From: Chitinophaga sp. Ak27
GTDB taxonomy: Bacteria; Bacteroidota; Bacteroidia; Chitinophagales; Chitinophagaceae
Assembly (NCBI RefSeq): GCF_012726295.1
Contig: NZ_JABAOB010000004.1
Span: 62,001-126,000, forward strand
Reading direction: 5' to 3'
DNA: 64,000 bases
Each line of letters starts with the position of its first letter. Within the stretch, counting starts at the first letter, position 1. The notes below the pieces were generated by a model. That model saw nothing but the letters and a program-made list of their open reading frames with translations. It made no database searches and was not told where the DNA came from. Positions 1 through 10,000 of this stretch are shown here, piece by piece. The position numbers were made by a program, and so were the translations under genes.

Positions 1-1
1 T

Positions 2-1282
2 GAAGGGGTGTTAAGTTTGAAAAACGGACACTTTTTGCGCTACGATGGGTATAAATTAGAGGAAAAGGAGTATTGGGATCTCATTTATCCAACCCTGGAG
101 GAGCGTATACCGGTTGAGAAGGAAAGCTACTATATAGAAGGATTGAATGACCTGATCAATAATTCTATCAGGCTGCGTTTACGCAGTGACACGCCGGTGG
201 GACTTTACCTGAGCGGGGGATTGGATTCTTCTTTGATAGCAGCCAAGGCCAAGACAATATCGCCTCAGTATATCACCAATGCATATTCTATCGTATTCGG
301 GGAGAAAGATATCAATGAAGAAAAATACCAGCATTTACTGGTACAGCAGCTACAGCTTAAACATTATAAGAAGTTGTTTAATTATACCGATATCACGACC
401 CGGTTACCTGATGCAGTTTATTTTTGTGAATGCCCTATAAAGGAAAGCTATAATACTGCATCTATGGCGCTTTCTGAAATGGTACACGACCACGATTACA
501 GGGTAATACTTTCCGGTGAAGGAGCAGATGAATTTTTTGCCGGATATGTTGGTTATAGGTTTGATAAGATCAGGCAACTGCAGCCTGCCGGTATCGGTGC
601 CGACAGTGCGGAGGAGAGAGCTATCCGGGCCCGGTTATGGGGAGACGAAGATTTTTTTTACGAAAAAAATAAATCCGCATTAACTGGGGTAAAGCGGGGC
701 GTGTATGCGGCAGGTGTAAGAGGAAAATTTGACCAGTTCGACTGTTTACAGCATTTCGTTGTAAATAACAGTCGCCTCGCAAATCGGCATATACTGCATA
801 AGAGGGCTTATCTCGATTATAAATTACGCCTGGTGGATCATCTTTTATCCGATCACGGTGATCGGATGGGCCTGGCCAATTCAGTAGAGGTACGGTATCC
901 ATTTCTTGACAGGAGCATCGCAGAATTTGCTGCCCGGATACCGCCGGATCTCAAACTAAATGACTTTGAAGAGAAGTATATTCTGAAGAAAATTGCGTCC
1001 GCCGAAATCCCTATGGAGATAGTAAACCGGGAGAAGTTTGGCTTTGTGGCGCCCGGCAGCCCTTATATCCTGAAAAGGAATGTTGCATATATTAACGACC
1101 TGCTGTCATATGATACCGTAAAACGGCAGGGGTATTTTGATCCGGAAGCAGTACAGGCACTCGTAAAACAATATAGCCGGGAGGATTTTCATCTCAATAT
1201 CCCTTTTGACTCAGATTTGCTGATGATCATTATTACCTTTGGCATACTGCTAGATAAATTTGACCTTCCTGATCACTCCTGA
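2..1282 (+). CDS. Asparagine synthase (glutamine-hydrolysing type), 5' end outside window
   Basis: This is the synthetase half of an AsnB-family enzyme, which uses ATP to activate a carboxylate (normally aspartate) for amidation. The reading frame is open from base 2, and the first residues resemble the segment just before the synthetase domain, so the roughly 200-residue N-terminal glutaminase domain lies upstream. The GTG at base 8 is unlikely to be the true start. Visible evidence: the ATP-pyrophosphatase loop S-G-G-L-D-S-S at bases 212-232, a G-E-G-A-D-E-F motif near base 519, and the S-V-E-V-R-Y-P-F-L-D motif near base 880. It sits 35 bp before a racemase and just ahead of a glutamate mutase. 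Two A domains in the locus have Asn-type pockets, so it may supply Asn or amidate methylaspartate to methylasparagine (inference). Peptide tailoring is another possibility. Family assignment is firm; substrate is open. Confidence 0.9.
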   Translation, partial: EGVLSLKNGHFLRYDGYKLEEKEYWDLIYPTLEERIPVEKESYYIEGLNDLINNSIRLRLRSDTPVGLYLSGGLDSSLIAAKAKTISPQYITNAYSIVFGEKDINEEKYQHLLVQQLQLKHYKKLFNYTDITTRLPDAVYFCECPIKESYNTASMALSEMVHDHDYRVILSGEGADEFFAGYVGYRFDKIRQLQPAGIGADSAEERAIRARLWGDEDFFYEKNKSALTGVKRGVYAAGVRGKFDQFDCLQHFVVNNSRLANRHILHKRAYLDYKLRLVDHLLSDHGDRMGLANSVEVRYPFLDRSIAEFAARIPPDLKLNDFEEKYILKKIASAEIPMEIVNREKFGFVAPGSPYILKRNVAYINDLLSYDTVKRQGYFDPEAVQALVKQYSREDFHLNIPFDSDLLMIIITFGILLDKFDLPDHS

Positions 1283-1317
1283 CAACCCTTATTTTTTAAC
1301 CCTTATTATTTACAGGT

Positions 1318-2034
1318 ATGTTTCCAGCTGAAAAGAAATTGGGTATAATTGGTGGTATGGGTTCGTTTGCTTCTGCAAATCTTTATAATACCATTTTAAG
1401 CAAATCACCTGCGAAAAATGATGCAGAGCATATTGAAATTATCATTCATAATAATGCACGGATTCCCGACCGGACCAGGGGGATTCTTTATAACGGGCCG
1501 GATCCTTTCCCTGAGATACTGCGATCGGCCAGGATAATGGACACTTTGCAGGTAGACTACCTGCTTATGGCTTGTGTAACGGCTCACTATTATTGTGATA
1601 TTTTGCAGGAGAAGCTGCATTATTCAACGATCCTCAACCTGCTTGATGTATTAACAAATCATATCCGGGAACATTTGCCGGCTGTGAAAACCGTGGGTTT
1701 GCTGGCCACCACCGGCGTAATCAAAACACAGATGTGGCATAAAAAACTCCGGAATATAGGTGTTGAGGTTATTTGTTTGCCTCACGCTGCACAGGAGTCT
1801 GTTTTCATGGAGGCTATCTACGGCGATAAAGGTGTAAAGTCCGGCCAGGTATCAGACGAACCTCAAAAGAAATTGATAGAAGCCTGTCATATGCTTACTG
1901 CTATGGGAGCAGACGCGATCCTGTCCAGTTGTTCTGAAATCCCGATCGTAATGCGGCAACAGCATATAGAAAGCCTGTTGATAGATGCTTTCGATGTATT
2001 GACAGATCATGTATTAACGCAGTTTTATTCATAA
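1318..2034 (+). CDS. Aspartate/glutamate racemase family protein
   Basis: A 238-residue, cofactor-independent Asp/Glu/hydantoin racemase-type protein that would interconvert L and D forms of an acidic amino acid in the cytoplasm using two cysteines. The N terminus has the family G-I-I-G-G-M-G-S motif (residues 9-16). The catalytic cysteines are visible as Cys86 in A-C-V-T-A-H and Cys205 in S-C-S-E-I-P. The first motif is usually C-N-T-A-H; here Asn is Val, which may alter specificity. Length is typical of the family. It lies between an asparagine synthase and a glutamate mutase, 21 bp before the latter, and upstream of an NRPS with two D-A-R-H adenylation pockets. The likely substrate is therefore aspartate, 3-methylaspartate or glutamate (inference). 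Microcystin clusters carry a comparable racemase, McyF. Confidence 0.88.
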   Translation: MFPAEKKLGIIGGMGSFASANLYNTILSKSPAKNDAEHIEIIIHNNARIPDRTRGILYNGPDPFPEILRSARIMDTLQVDYLLMACVTAHYYCDILQEKLHYSTILNLLDVLTNHIREHLPAVKTVGLLATTGVIKTQMWHKKLRNIGVEVICLPHAAQESVFMEAIYGDKGVKSGQVSDEPQKKLIEACHMLTAMGADAILSSCSEIPIVMRQQHIESLLIDAFDVLTDHVLTQFYS

Positions 2035-2055
2035 CGCCTGTTTATATTTTCCATA

Positions 2056-3990
2056 ATGAAAATCAGAGTTCTACTGGGTGGTTTGGGCGACGATGCACAT
2101 TCTGTCGGATTAACATTACTGAATTGGTTTTTACTCGAAGAAGGATTTCATGTCACCAGCCTCGTTATCCAAAATTCAATTAACGATTTTTTTAAGCATG
2201 CCGATAGTCATGAAATAATATTTGTATCCAGCCTGAATGGTCATTCTGATCTGTATCTTAAGGATTTTGCGGAAAAGCTGTCTAGCTTTAAGCTGGTTCA
2301 CGACGAACCGAAAATATGGTACATTGGTGGAAACCTTTCTACCAGTAAATCAAACGATGAAGTGATAGGCAGTTATCTGCAAAAAGGGTTTACCCGGGTT
2401 TTCCCAAAGCCGGTAGGACTCGATAATATTAAGACCTGTCTGAAAGAAGATATTGGTTATTATAATATCAAGGGACGCCCGGTCGCGAAGTCTTATATCC
2501 ATTTTAAAGAAGGGCTCGATTATAACATTGATCTGATTGATGATAATCCCCTGAGCAGAGAAGCATTTGAAAAGGAAAGAAAAGATGTTCTTTTAAGTTT
2601 CAGAACAGGTAAAGATGTAAATGAGCTGGACGCAAAAAAGAGCCTGTCAAAAGTGAAGAACCTTAGCCAACTTTTATGGAATAACAAAGAGCAGGGGAAG
2701 ACGCCATTGGTGCAGCCCCGCACCGGCGTAGCAGATATTGATCAGCAGATAGCGCTGTTTAAGAAGCTGTCTGAACAAAATATCTCTGTTTTGTCTGTAC
2801 AGCTGGATGCGGCCAGCAGACGTAATCTTTATCATGTGGCAGAAGAGGGGTTGTTGGACAGTATTTTGTGTGGTAAATCACGGTTAAATGGATTTCCGGT
2901 GCCTGTTCATGGTGTAGCTGGCGTACAGAAAATCATTGAAAATTTTAATAAGCCTTTCCAGATTCGCGGAGGTGCACCGGATCACCGGTTGACTTATGAA
3001 ATAGGCATCGCCGGCGGAGCCACAGGAGTAGAAGGATCTTTTCTGTGTTACCTGTTTCCATATGATAAAAGTACACCTCCACACCAATCGTTATCTCACT
3101 GGAAGTATGTAGATAGATTGGTAGCAGGGTACTTTTTCCGCCATAATGTTTTAGTTAACAGGGAGTTTTTTGGCCCGCTTACCAGTACGCTGATAGAGCC
3201 AAGTATACCCATCGTGATCAATATTGTACAAGCGATACTCTCTGCCAAACAAGGGATCAGGAGCATCAGTGTCGGGTATGCCGAGCAGGGAAACCGGGAA
3301 CAGGATATAGCCGCACTTACGGTAATGGAGAAGCTAACCAATTCCTACCTGCTTAAATATGGCTTGAGACATTGCCAGGTAACTACAGTCTTCCATCAGT
3401 TTATGGCAGCTTTTCCTACGGATAATGGGAAGTCGGAGCAGTTAATCAGGGAAAGCTCTGTTACCGCCACCTGCGCAAATGCCACCAAAATTATGACGAA
3501 AACCCCCGTAGAATCTATTAAAATTCCAAATGTGAACGATAATGTAAGAGGTGTAAAACTAACATTTGAAGGAATAAAAAAGGCGGGGGATGTAAAGTAT
3601 AGTCAGCATACAGTAGAGGAGGAAATGAAATTGCTCGAAGCAGAAGTTACCGGTATTATGAACGTCATCGAAATTATGGGTATGGGACATATAGCACGTG
3701 GTGCTGTTAAAGCTTTCCAGGAAGGTATCCTGGATATTCCTTTCTCCCCCAGCAATTACAATAAAGGAAAAACCATCACTTTCAGGAGTGTCAATGGTGC
3801 TATCAGGTTCGCGAATCCCGACCATTTGCCTTTTCCTGATAAGGTGAAGGACTTTCATCACAGTGAGCTCATCATAAAAAAGAAATATGAAAGAGAGAGT
3901 AACCTGGTGAAGTTGGTGGAAAATGATCTTTCCCGTATATGGAAAAATGAATTTAAACAGTGGCCGCTCACGCAACGCTCGCTGGCCTGA
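2056..3990 (+). CDS. Adenosylcobalamin-dependent glutamate mutase, MutS-MutE fusion
   Basis: A 644-residue protein joining the two glutamate mutase components, normally separate S (about 137 aa) and E (about 483 aa) subunits. The enzyme rearranges L-glutamate to (2S,3S)-3-methylaspartate by a B12 radical mechanism. Residues 1-135 form the cobalamin domain: the D-x-H-x-x-G motif is Asp13-Ala-His15-Ser-Val-Gly18, followed by S-S-L (58-60) and Gly91-Gly92. The rest is the E-type barrel. Arg222, Arg255 or 256, and Arg304 match by spacing the three substrate-binding arginines I recall for Clostridium MutE (66, 100, 149). Glu326, Tyr332 and Tyr336 match Glu171, Tyr177 and Tyr181. The active site therefore looks intact. 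No MutL-type reactivating protein is visible. Its position before the first NRPS indicates precursor supply for methylaspartate. Confidence 0.93.
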   Translation: MKIRVLLGGLGDDAHSVGLTLLNWFLLEEGFHVTSLVIQNSINDFFKHADSHEIIFVSSLNGHSDLYLKDFAEKLSSFKLVHDEPKIWYIGGNLSTSKSNDEVIGSYLQKGFTRVFPKPVGLDNIKTCLKEDIGYYNIKGRPVAKSYIHFKEGLDYNIDLIDDNPLSREAFEKERKDVLLSFRTGKDVNELDAKKSLSKVKNLSQLLWNNKEQGKTPLVQPRTGVADIDQQIALFKKLSEQNISVLSVQLDAASRRNLYHVAEEGLLDSILCGKSRLNGFPVPVHGVAGVQKIIENFNKPFQIRGGAPDHRLTYEIGIAGGATGVEGSFLCYLFPYDKSTPPHQSLSHWKYVDRLVAGYFFRHNVLVNREFFGPLTSTLIEPSIPIVINIVQAILSAKQGIRSISVGYAEQGNREQDIAALTVMEKLTNSYLLKYGLRHCQVTTVFHQFMAAFPTDNGKSEQLIRESSVTATCANATKIMTKTPVESIKIPNVNDNVRGVKLTFEGIKKAGDVKYSQHTVEEEMKLLEAEVTGIMNVIEIMGMGHIARGAVKAFQEGILDIPFSPSNYNKGKTITFRSVNGAIRFANPDHLPFPDKVKDFHHSELIIKKKYERESNLVKLVENDLSRIWKNEFKQWPLTQRSLA

Positions 3991-4051
3991 TAGCTGCGTC
4001 TATCAATAAACATATCTGTATTACATCAGTTATAAGCAGTGCTTCAATTAT

Positions 4052-7000
4052 ATGAAATCTATCCAGGAATTATTGCAAACCGCTTTTAATAAATATGCCG
4101 GCTATACCGCTATCAGGTATAAAGGGCAGCATATCACTTACGCTGGTATTGAGCAGCTGGCGGGTAAGTATGCGCATCTTCTTGATAGAGAATCAGTGGC
4201 AGCCGGAAGCTTTATAGGGGTATATACAAAGGATAAGTTAAGTTTCATAGCCGCCGTTATTGGTATTCTGAGCCGGAGATGCGTTTTTGTGCCCATAGAT
4301 CCCCTTTTGCCAGCAGGCCGGATCGCAGAGTTAACAGGAATGATAGATTTTACTGGCATTTTTACAGATGACAAGGCACTATTTACGCACTTTTGCGGTC
4401 CACAGAGGTTATTCGACGAAGCTGACGTTGCTGCCGGGACATATTTTACCGGCAGTATTTTTACCGGTAATTATCAGCCACAGGATCCAATTTATACCTT
4501 TTTTACTTCTGGCACCAATGGTTTGCCCAAGGCCGTGCTGGGTAAAAATGAAAGCTTGTCTCATTTTGTTACCTGGGAAGCAAGTACCTTTGATGTGAAC
4601 GAAACATCCTGTGTGAGCCAGTTCTCGGCGATGGGATTTGATGCGGTATTACGCGATATTTTTCTTCCGCTTGTTGTTGGCGCTACGTTATGCATTCCGC
4701 CGGCGAGAGAAATCATTTTTGACCAGGAAATACTGATAGGCTGGTTGGAGGAAAATAATATCACGCATATGCATTGTGTACCGGGCATATTCCGGTTGTT
4801 GAAAGAGGGGGCCCTAACTGCATTGAGCTTGCCTCATCTCCGTTATATTATTATGGCCGGCGAAGAGCTTCGGCCCAGCGAACTTAAGTTGTGGTTCGCA
4901 TTATTGGGGGCCCGCATCGGATTGGTGAATCTGTATGGCGCTACAGAGGTTACCATGGCCAAAACATGGTATCTGATTTCTCCTGAAGATGTTAATATGG
5001 CCAGAATTCCCGTAGGCAGGGCAATGAGTAATACGCAGGTATTTGTAATGGATAAAGATCTGCAGATTTGCGATGAGCAGGTGACGGGGGATATCTATAT
5101 CAGAACGCCTTACCGTACTTTAGGTTATTATCGTGATGAAGAACAGAACAAATTAAAGTTTATCCCCAATTCTTATAATGATGATCCGGATGATATGTTG
5201 TACAATACCGGGGACCTGGGTTATATGCTCCCGGATGGCAATCTCGTTTTTTTAGGTAGAAAGGATGATCAGGTAAAGATTCGGGGTAATAGGGTGGCGC
5301 CCGGAGAAGTAGAAAATTATCTGTTGCGGCACCCCGACGTCAATAATTGCGTGGTGATTGTAAGAGATCATGTGGGGGAAAAGGAGTTATGTTGTTATTA
5401 TGTAGGTGGCCAACTAACGCCACAGGAGTTAAGGCGCTACGCGAGGGAGGGGTTGCCGGATTATATGGTACCAGTTTTCTTTGTTAAGCTGCTGCAGCTC
5501 CCCTTAACTGTTAACGGAAAAATAGACAAGGCGGCATTGCCGGAACCGGCTTTTACGGCCGAGGAATATATTCCGCCACACAACCACACAGAAGCAACGC
5601 TGGTAGCGTTGTGGAGTAAGCTACTACATATACCTGCCGAATTAATAAGTGTAAATACATCCTTTTTTGATACCGGAGGAAATTCCATTAGACTGATGTC
5701 ATTACTATCAGAGATCCATAAAGTATTTAATACCCGGATTTCTCTCCAGGAGATTTTTAATCAGTCTACTATAGAAAAAATAGCTGCACTTATACAGTCC
5801 GGTTGGAGCCAGGCTTTCGCTGGTATTACCCCCGTACAAGAGAAAGAATATTATCGGGTGTCATCTGCCCAGCACCGCGTCTATTTTATCTGTCAGCTGG
5901 ACCCATTGCAAACAGCCTACAATATGCCGGGACGTATTGAACTGAATCCTTCGCTCGATCGGCAAACAATTGAAAGTGCCATTCAACAACTATTTGACAG
6001 ACATGAAAGCTTTCGCACATCATTTCATATGATAAATGAAGCGTGTATGCAGCGGGTGGCGCCTGAGGTGAATTTTATACTGGAAGAAACCGGTGGTGAC
6101 CCGGTAACGGACTTTGTAAAACCATTTAATTTGGCCGAAGCGCCTTTATTCCGGGCACACCTTGTAAGAAGGGCCGGTAGCTTGCATTTGTTGTATGATA
6201 TGCATCATATTATCTGCGACGGTACTTCCGAACAGATGCTGGAAAAAGAGTTGTCAGCCCTGCTTAATGGAAGGAAGTTGCCGCCGGTTTCACTCCAATA
6301 CAAGGATTTTGCGGAATGGGAGCAGACCGAACCGGTACGGAAGGAAATAGAAAAACAGGGGCTATACTGGAAAACAGCGCTGGGAGGAAATTTGCCTCTG
6401 CTCCAATTACCGGTAAACTACGCCCGCGGTAGTGCCAACCAGGCAGAAGATATTGTATTGTTTTCTCTGGAGGAAACTGAACTGTTGGGACTCAGGCGGC
6501 TGTGCTTCGCCTACGGCCTTACGCCGGCCATGGTCCTGCATGGTGCATTCCATATTGTACTGGCTAAGGTCTGCGGACAGGAAGATATTATCACCGGCAT
6601 GTTGTCGGAAGGAAGAATGCACGCAGACACACATACGATTATCGGGATGTTTGTAAATTTTCTTCCCATCCTCAGCCATCCTGCGTCGACAGTGCCGGTA
6701 GCGGATTTTTTTACCGGCATGAAAAATAGCATGCTTGCTGCACAGGCTAATAGCTTATATCCCTTTGATGAACTAGTGGCAGCGTTGGCCATAAAGTGGC
6801 ATGATACCCGTAATCCGGTATTTGACGTAGTGTTTAATTTCCTGAGCAGTTTTACAGAAGCAGAACCGCATCAGGATCAGGAAGATATATTTTTAAACCA
6901 GGCATTGAAGAGAGGAGCTAAAGTAGATCTGCTTTTAACCTGTAAGGAAATCGGTAAAAAGATTTTTTTCGGGTTGAGTTATAACAGCAATTTATTTGAA

Positions 7001-10000
7001 CGCGCCACTATTGAAAGGATCCGCCGGTTCTTTATACAGGTGCTTTCATCAGTGGAAGATAATTGGAATCAGACTATCGGCGATCTTGACATGTTTAGTC
7101 CCGATGAGAAGGTCCGCGCGGTATCAAAGCTGTCGCAATCATTAAAACAGCCCTTGAAATTCAATACTGTCCAGGAGCTTTGCCGGTACAGCTTTATCCA
7201 TTACCGTGAGCATGTTGCCATTGAATGGGGAGATCAGTCCTGCAGTTATGCCGCCCTTGAGGGGCGGTCTGCCGCTATTGCCCGCAAATTGGCCGGTATG
7301 AAATTGCCGGATAAGCGTTTTATTGGAATATTTACAGACGACAGGATTGGGTTCGTCAGCGCCATCATTGGGATACTAGCAGCGGGACATATTTTTGTAC
7401 CGATCGACAAAAAGCTGCCACCAGAAAGGATCAAGGCATTGTTGCAAGAAATTCCGCTGGCGGCCCTGATTGCGGACAATGCGACACAGATCCCTGGATT
7501 TATAGGGGATACACCTGTGATAACGTGGCCGGAAGACCCAGGATTATCTCCGCTGTTTCCACTTTCAATGGCATATTCCCCTGACGATGCGGTATATGTC
7601 TTCTTTACCTCCGGTTCTACAGGAAAGCCGAAGGCCATTATCGGCAGGAATGAGAGTCTTTGTCACTTTGTGGAATGGGAAGCTGCCCGGTTCCGCCTGG
7701 ATGCTTCTTGCAGGGTAAGTCAGTTGACAGCCCCCGGCTTCGATGCCATACTTCGTGATATTTTCGTGCCTATTTTGACAGGAGGCACCATTTGTATCCC
7801 ACCAGACAGGGATTTGCTCTTTGATCCGGGACTACTGGCGCTATGGATACAACAAAAGCAGATAACATTATTACACTGTGTACCGAGTATATTCCGGATG
7901 CTGAAACAACAAACGTTGTTCCGCGAAGGGTTTACCACCCTGAAACACATTCTCCTTTCGGGAGAAGAGATAAAACCTAATGAGCTGAAGACATGGTATG
8001 AAAATTCGGAAGCAAAGGTCGACCTGGTCAATTTGTATGGCCCTACAGAAACAACAATGATAAAAACCTGCTATTTTATCCGTGAGTGCGATGGCAACAG
8101 CAACCGGGTTGCTATAGGGAGTGCGATCGAAGGTAGCCAGGTGGTTATACTGGATGAACAACAACGGCTGCTTCCGCCCCTTGTACCAGGGGATATATAT
8201 ATCCGGACACCGTATCGGACCCTGGGATACTTCAGGCAAGGAAGCCCGGATAAACATACCTTCCTGCCTAATCCATTTAATAGGAGAGATCCGGATGATC
8301 TGCTCTATAAAACCGGGGATATTGGCCGGTTGCTGGCTAATGGGGAGTTAGGATACCTGGGAAGGAAAGATAACCAGGTAAAGATAAGAGGTAACCGGGT
8401 GGCGCCGGGCGAAATAGAAAATCTGTTGACCGGCTTTCCAGGTATCTCCCAGGCCGCTGTTTTACCCGTAACAGATGAGAAAGGAGATATTGAGTTGGCC
8501 GGATACTATATGGCAAATAAACAGCTATCTGTCGCTGCCTTAAAAGATTACCTTAGTAATGTTTTGCCGGAATATATGGTACCGGCCAGCCTGGCGCAGC
8601 TCTCCGACTGGCCTTTACTGCCAAATGGTAAGCTGGATCACAAAGCGTTGCCTGTACTGGAAAAAAGCGGTGACCTGTATGTGCCACCCCGGAATGCAGA
8701 AGAGTATAAAGTACAGGAAATATGGTCGAAAATATTATCATTCGGTGATTCGCCCATTAGTATCCACACAAAATTTTTTGATGCGGGTGGAAACTCACTG
8801 AAGCTAATGGCGCTCATATCCGGGATTCATCGTGAGTTTGATGTAAGATTATCCCTGGGAGAGATTTTTAAAAGCCCCACTATCGCCGGTATCAGCGCCG
8901 GTATCAGAAAGGCCCGCCCATCTTCTTTTCTGCCTCTTAAACAGCGGGAGAAGCAGGCCTATTACCCGTTAACACCGTCTCAGCAACGGTTATATTTTCT
9001 ACAGCATCTTCATCCCGGAAGCAGGGCCTATACCATGTACATGAAGCTGGACGTAACAGGGTTGCCTCTGGAAAGAATCCATAGTACATTGAATAAGCTG
9101 GTAGCAAGGCATGAAAGCCTGCGTACATCTTTCCGGTTATTTAATGAACAACCCGTTCAAATTGTGCATGACCACCTGGAGCTGGATGTAACGGAAATGA
9201 AAGAATGGCAGCTCGAGGAAGCATTTATGCAACCTTTTGACCTGTCTGTTGCCCCGCTGCTGATGGCTGCTATTGTTGCGGACAAAGAGAGAAAGAACCT
9301 GTTTATTAAAATCCACCATATTATCAATGACGCCGTCACAGAACGGATTTTATCTGAAGAGTTCAACGCATTGTTACTCGACCAGGTGTTACCGCCGCTA
9401 AAGATTCAATACCGGGACTATGAACGCTGGAAGAGTAGCGTCAGGCATCGAAATGACGTTGATATGCAGGCAAAGTTCTGGAGAGAGGAATTGGCTGGGA
9501 AACTGCCGGATATTATTCTTCCCTATGACCTTCCGCCCGTGGAGGATGAAGCAGAATATCCGGGAAGTGTAACCTACTTCAGCCTTCCGCCGGCACTCTA
9601 CGAACAGGTGCTTCTTTTGCTGAAAGCGCATGACCTCACCTTGTTCATGTATTTTTTTACGGTGTATAATGTATTGCTCTTTCGTTATAGCCGTAGCCAG
9701 GAACTGTTAACTGCCTTTCCGGCAACAGGGCGGAATAATCCTGATCTTGAAGGAGTGGCGGGATTTTTTGTAAATATGTTACTAGTAAGATCTTATCCTG
9801 GACCAACACAAAGCTTCTTTCGCTATGTTTCTTTTATGAAGGAAAAGATTGGAGCAATACTGGAAAACAGTGATTACGAATTTGACCGGCTGATGAAGGA
9901 CCTGCAACACAGCGGTACAGGCAGCCGGCCATTGGTGAAGACGGTATTTACAATGCAGCATGCACATCGGTTGTACCGGTTTGAAGAAGGGGAAGATAAC

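Noticed and set aside
1283..1317. Short direct repeat (aacccttatt twice) between the first two genes
   Set aside because: Too short and AT-rich to support a regulatory call; no convincing Bacteroidota promoter or terminator hairpin is visible.
2056..3990. Methylmalonyl-CoA mutase or other B12 mutase
   Set aside because: The barrel half carries glutamate-mutase motifs (N-R-E-x-F-G-P-L-T, T-T-V-F-H-Q) and the B12 domain is N-terminal, unlike CoA mutases.
4501..4535. Inactive first A domain because of T-S-G-T-N-G in core A3
   Set aside because: The rest of the phosphate-binding motif, core A5 and the final catalytic Lys are intact, so a single substitution is not enough to call it dead.
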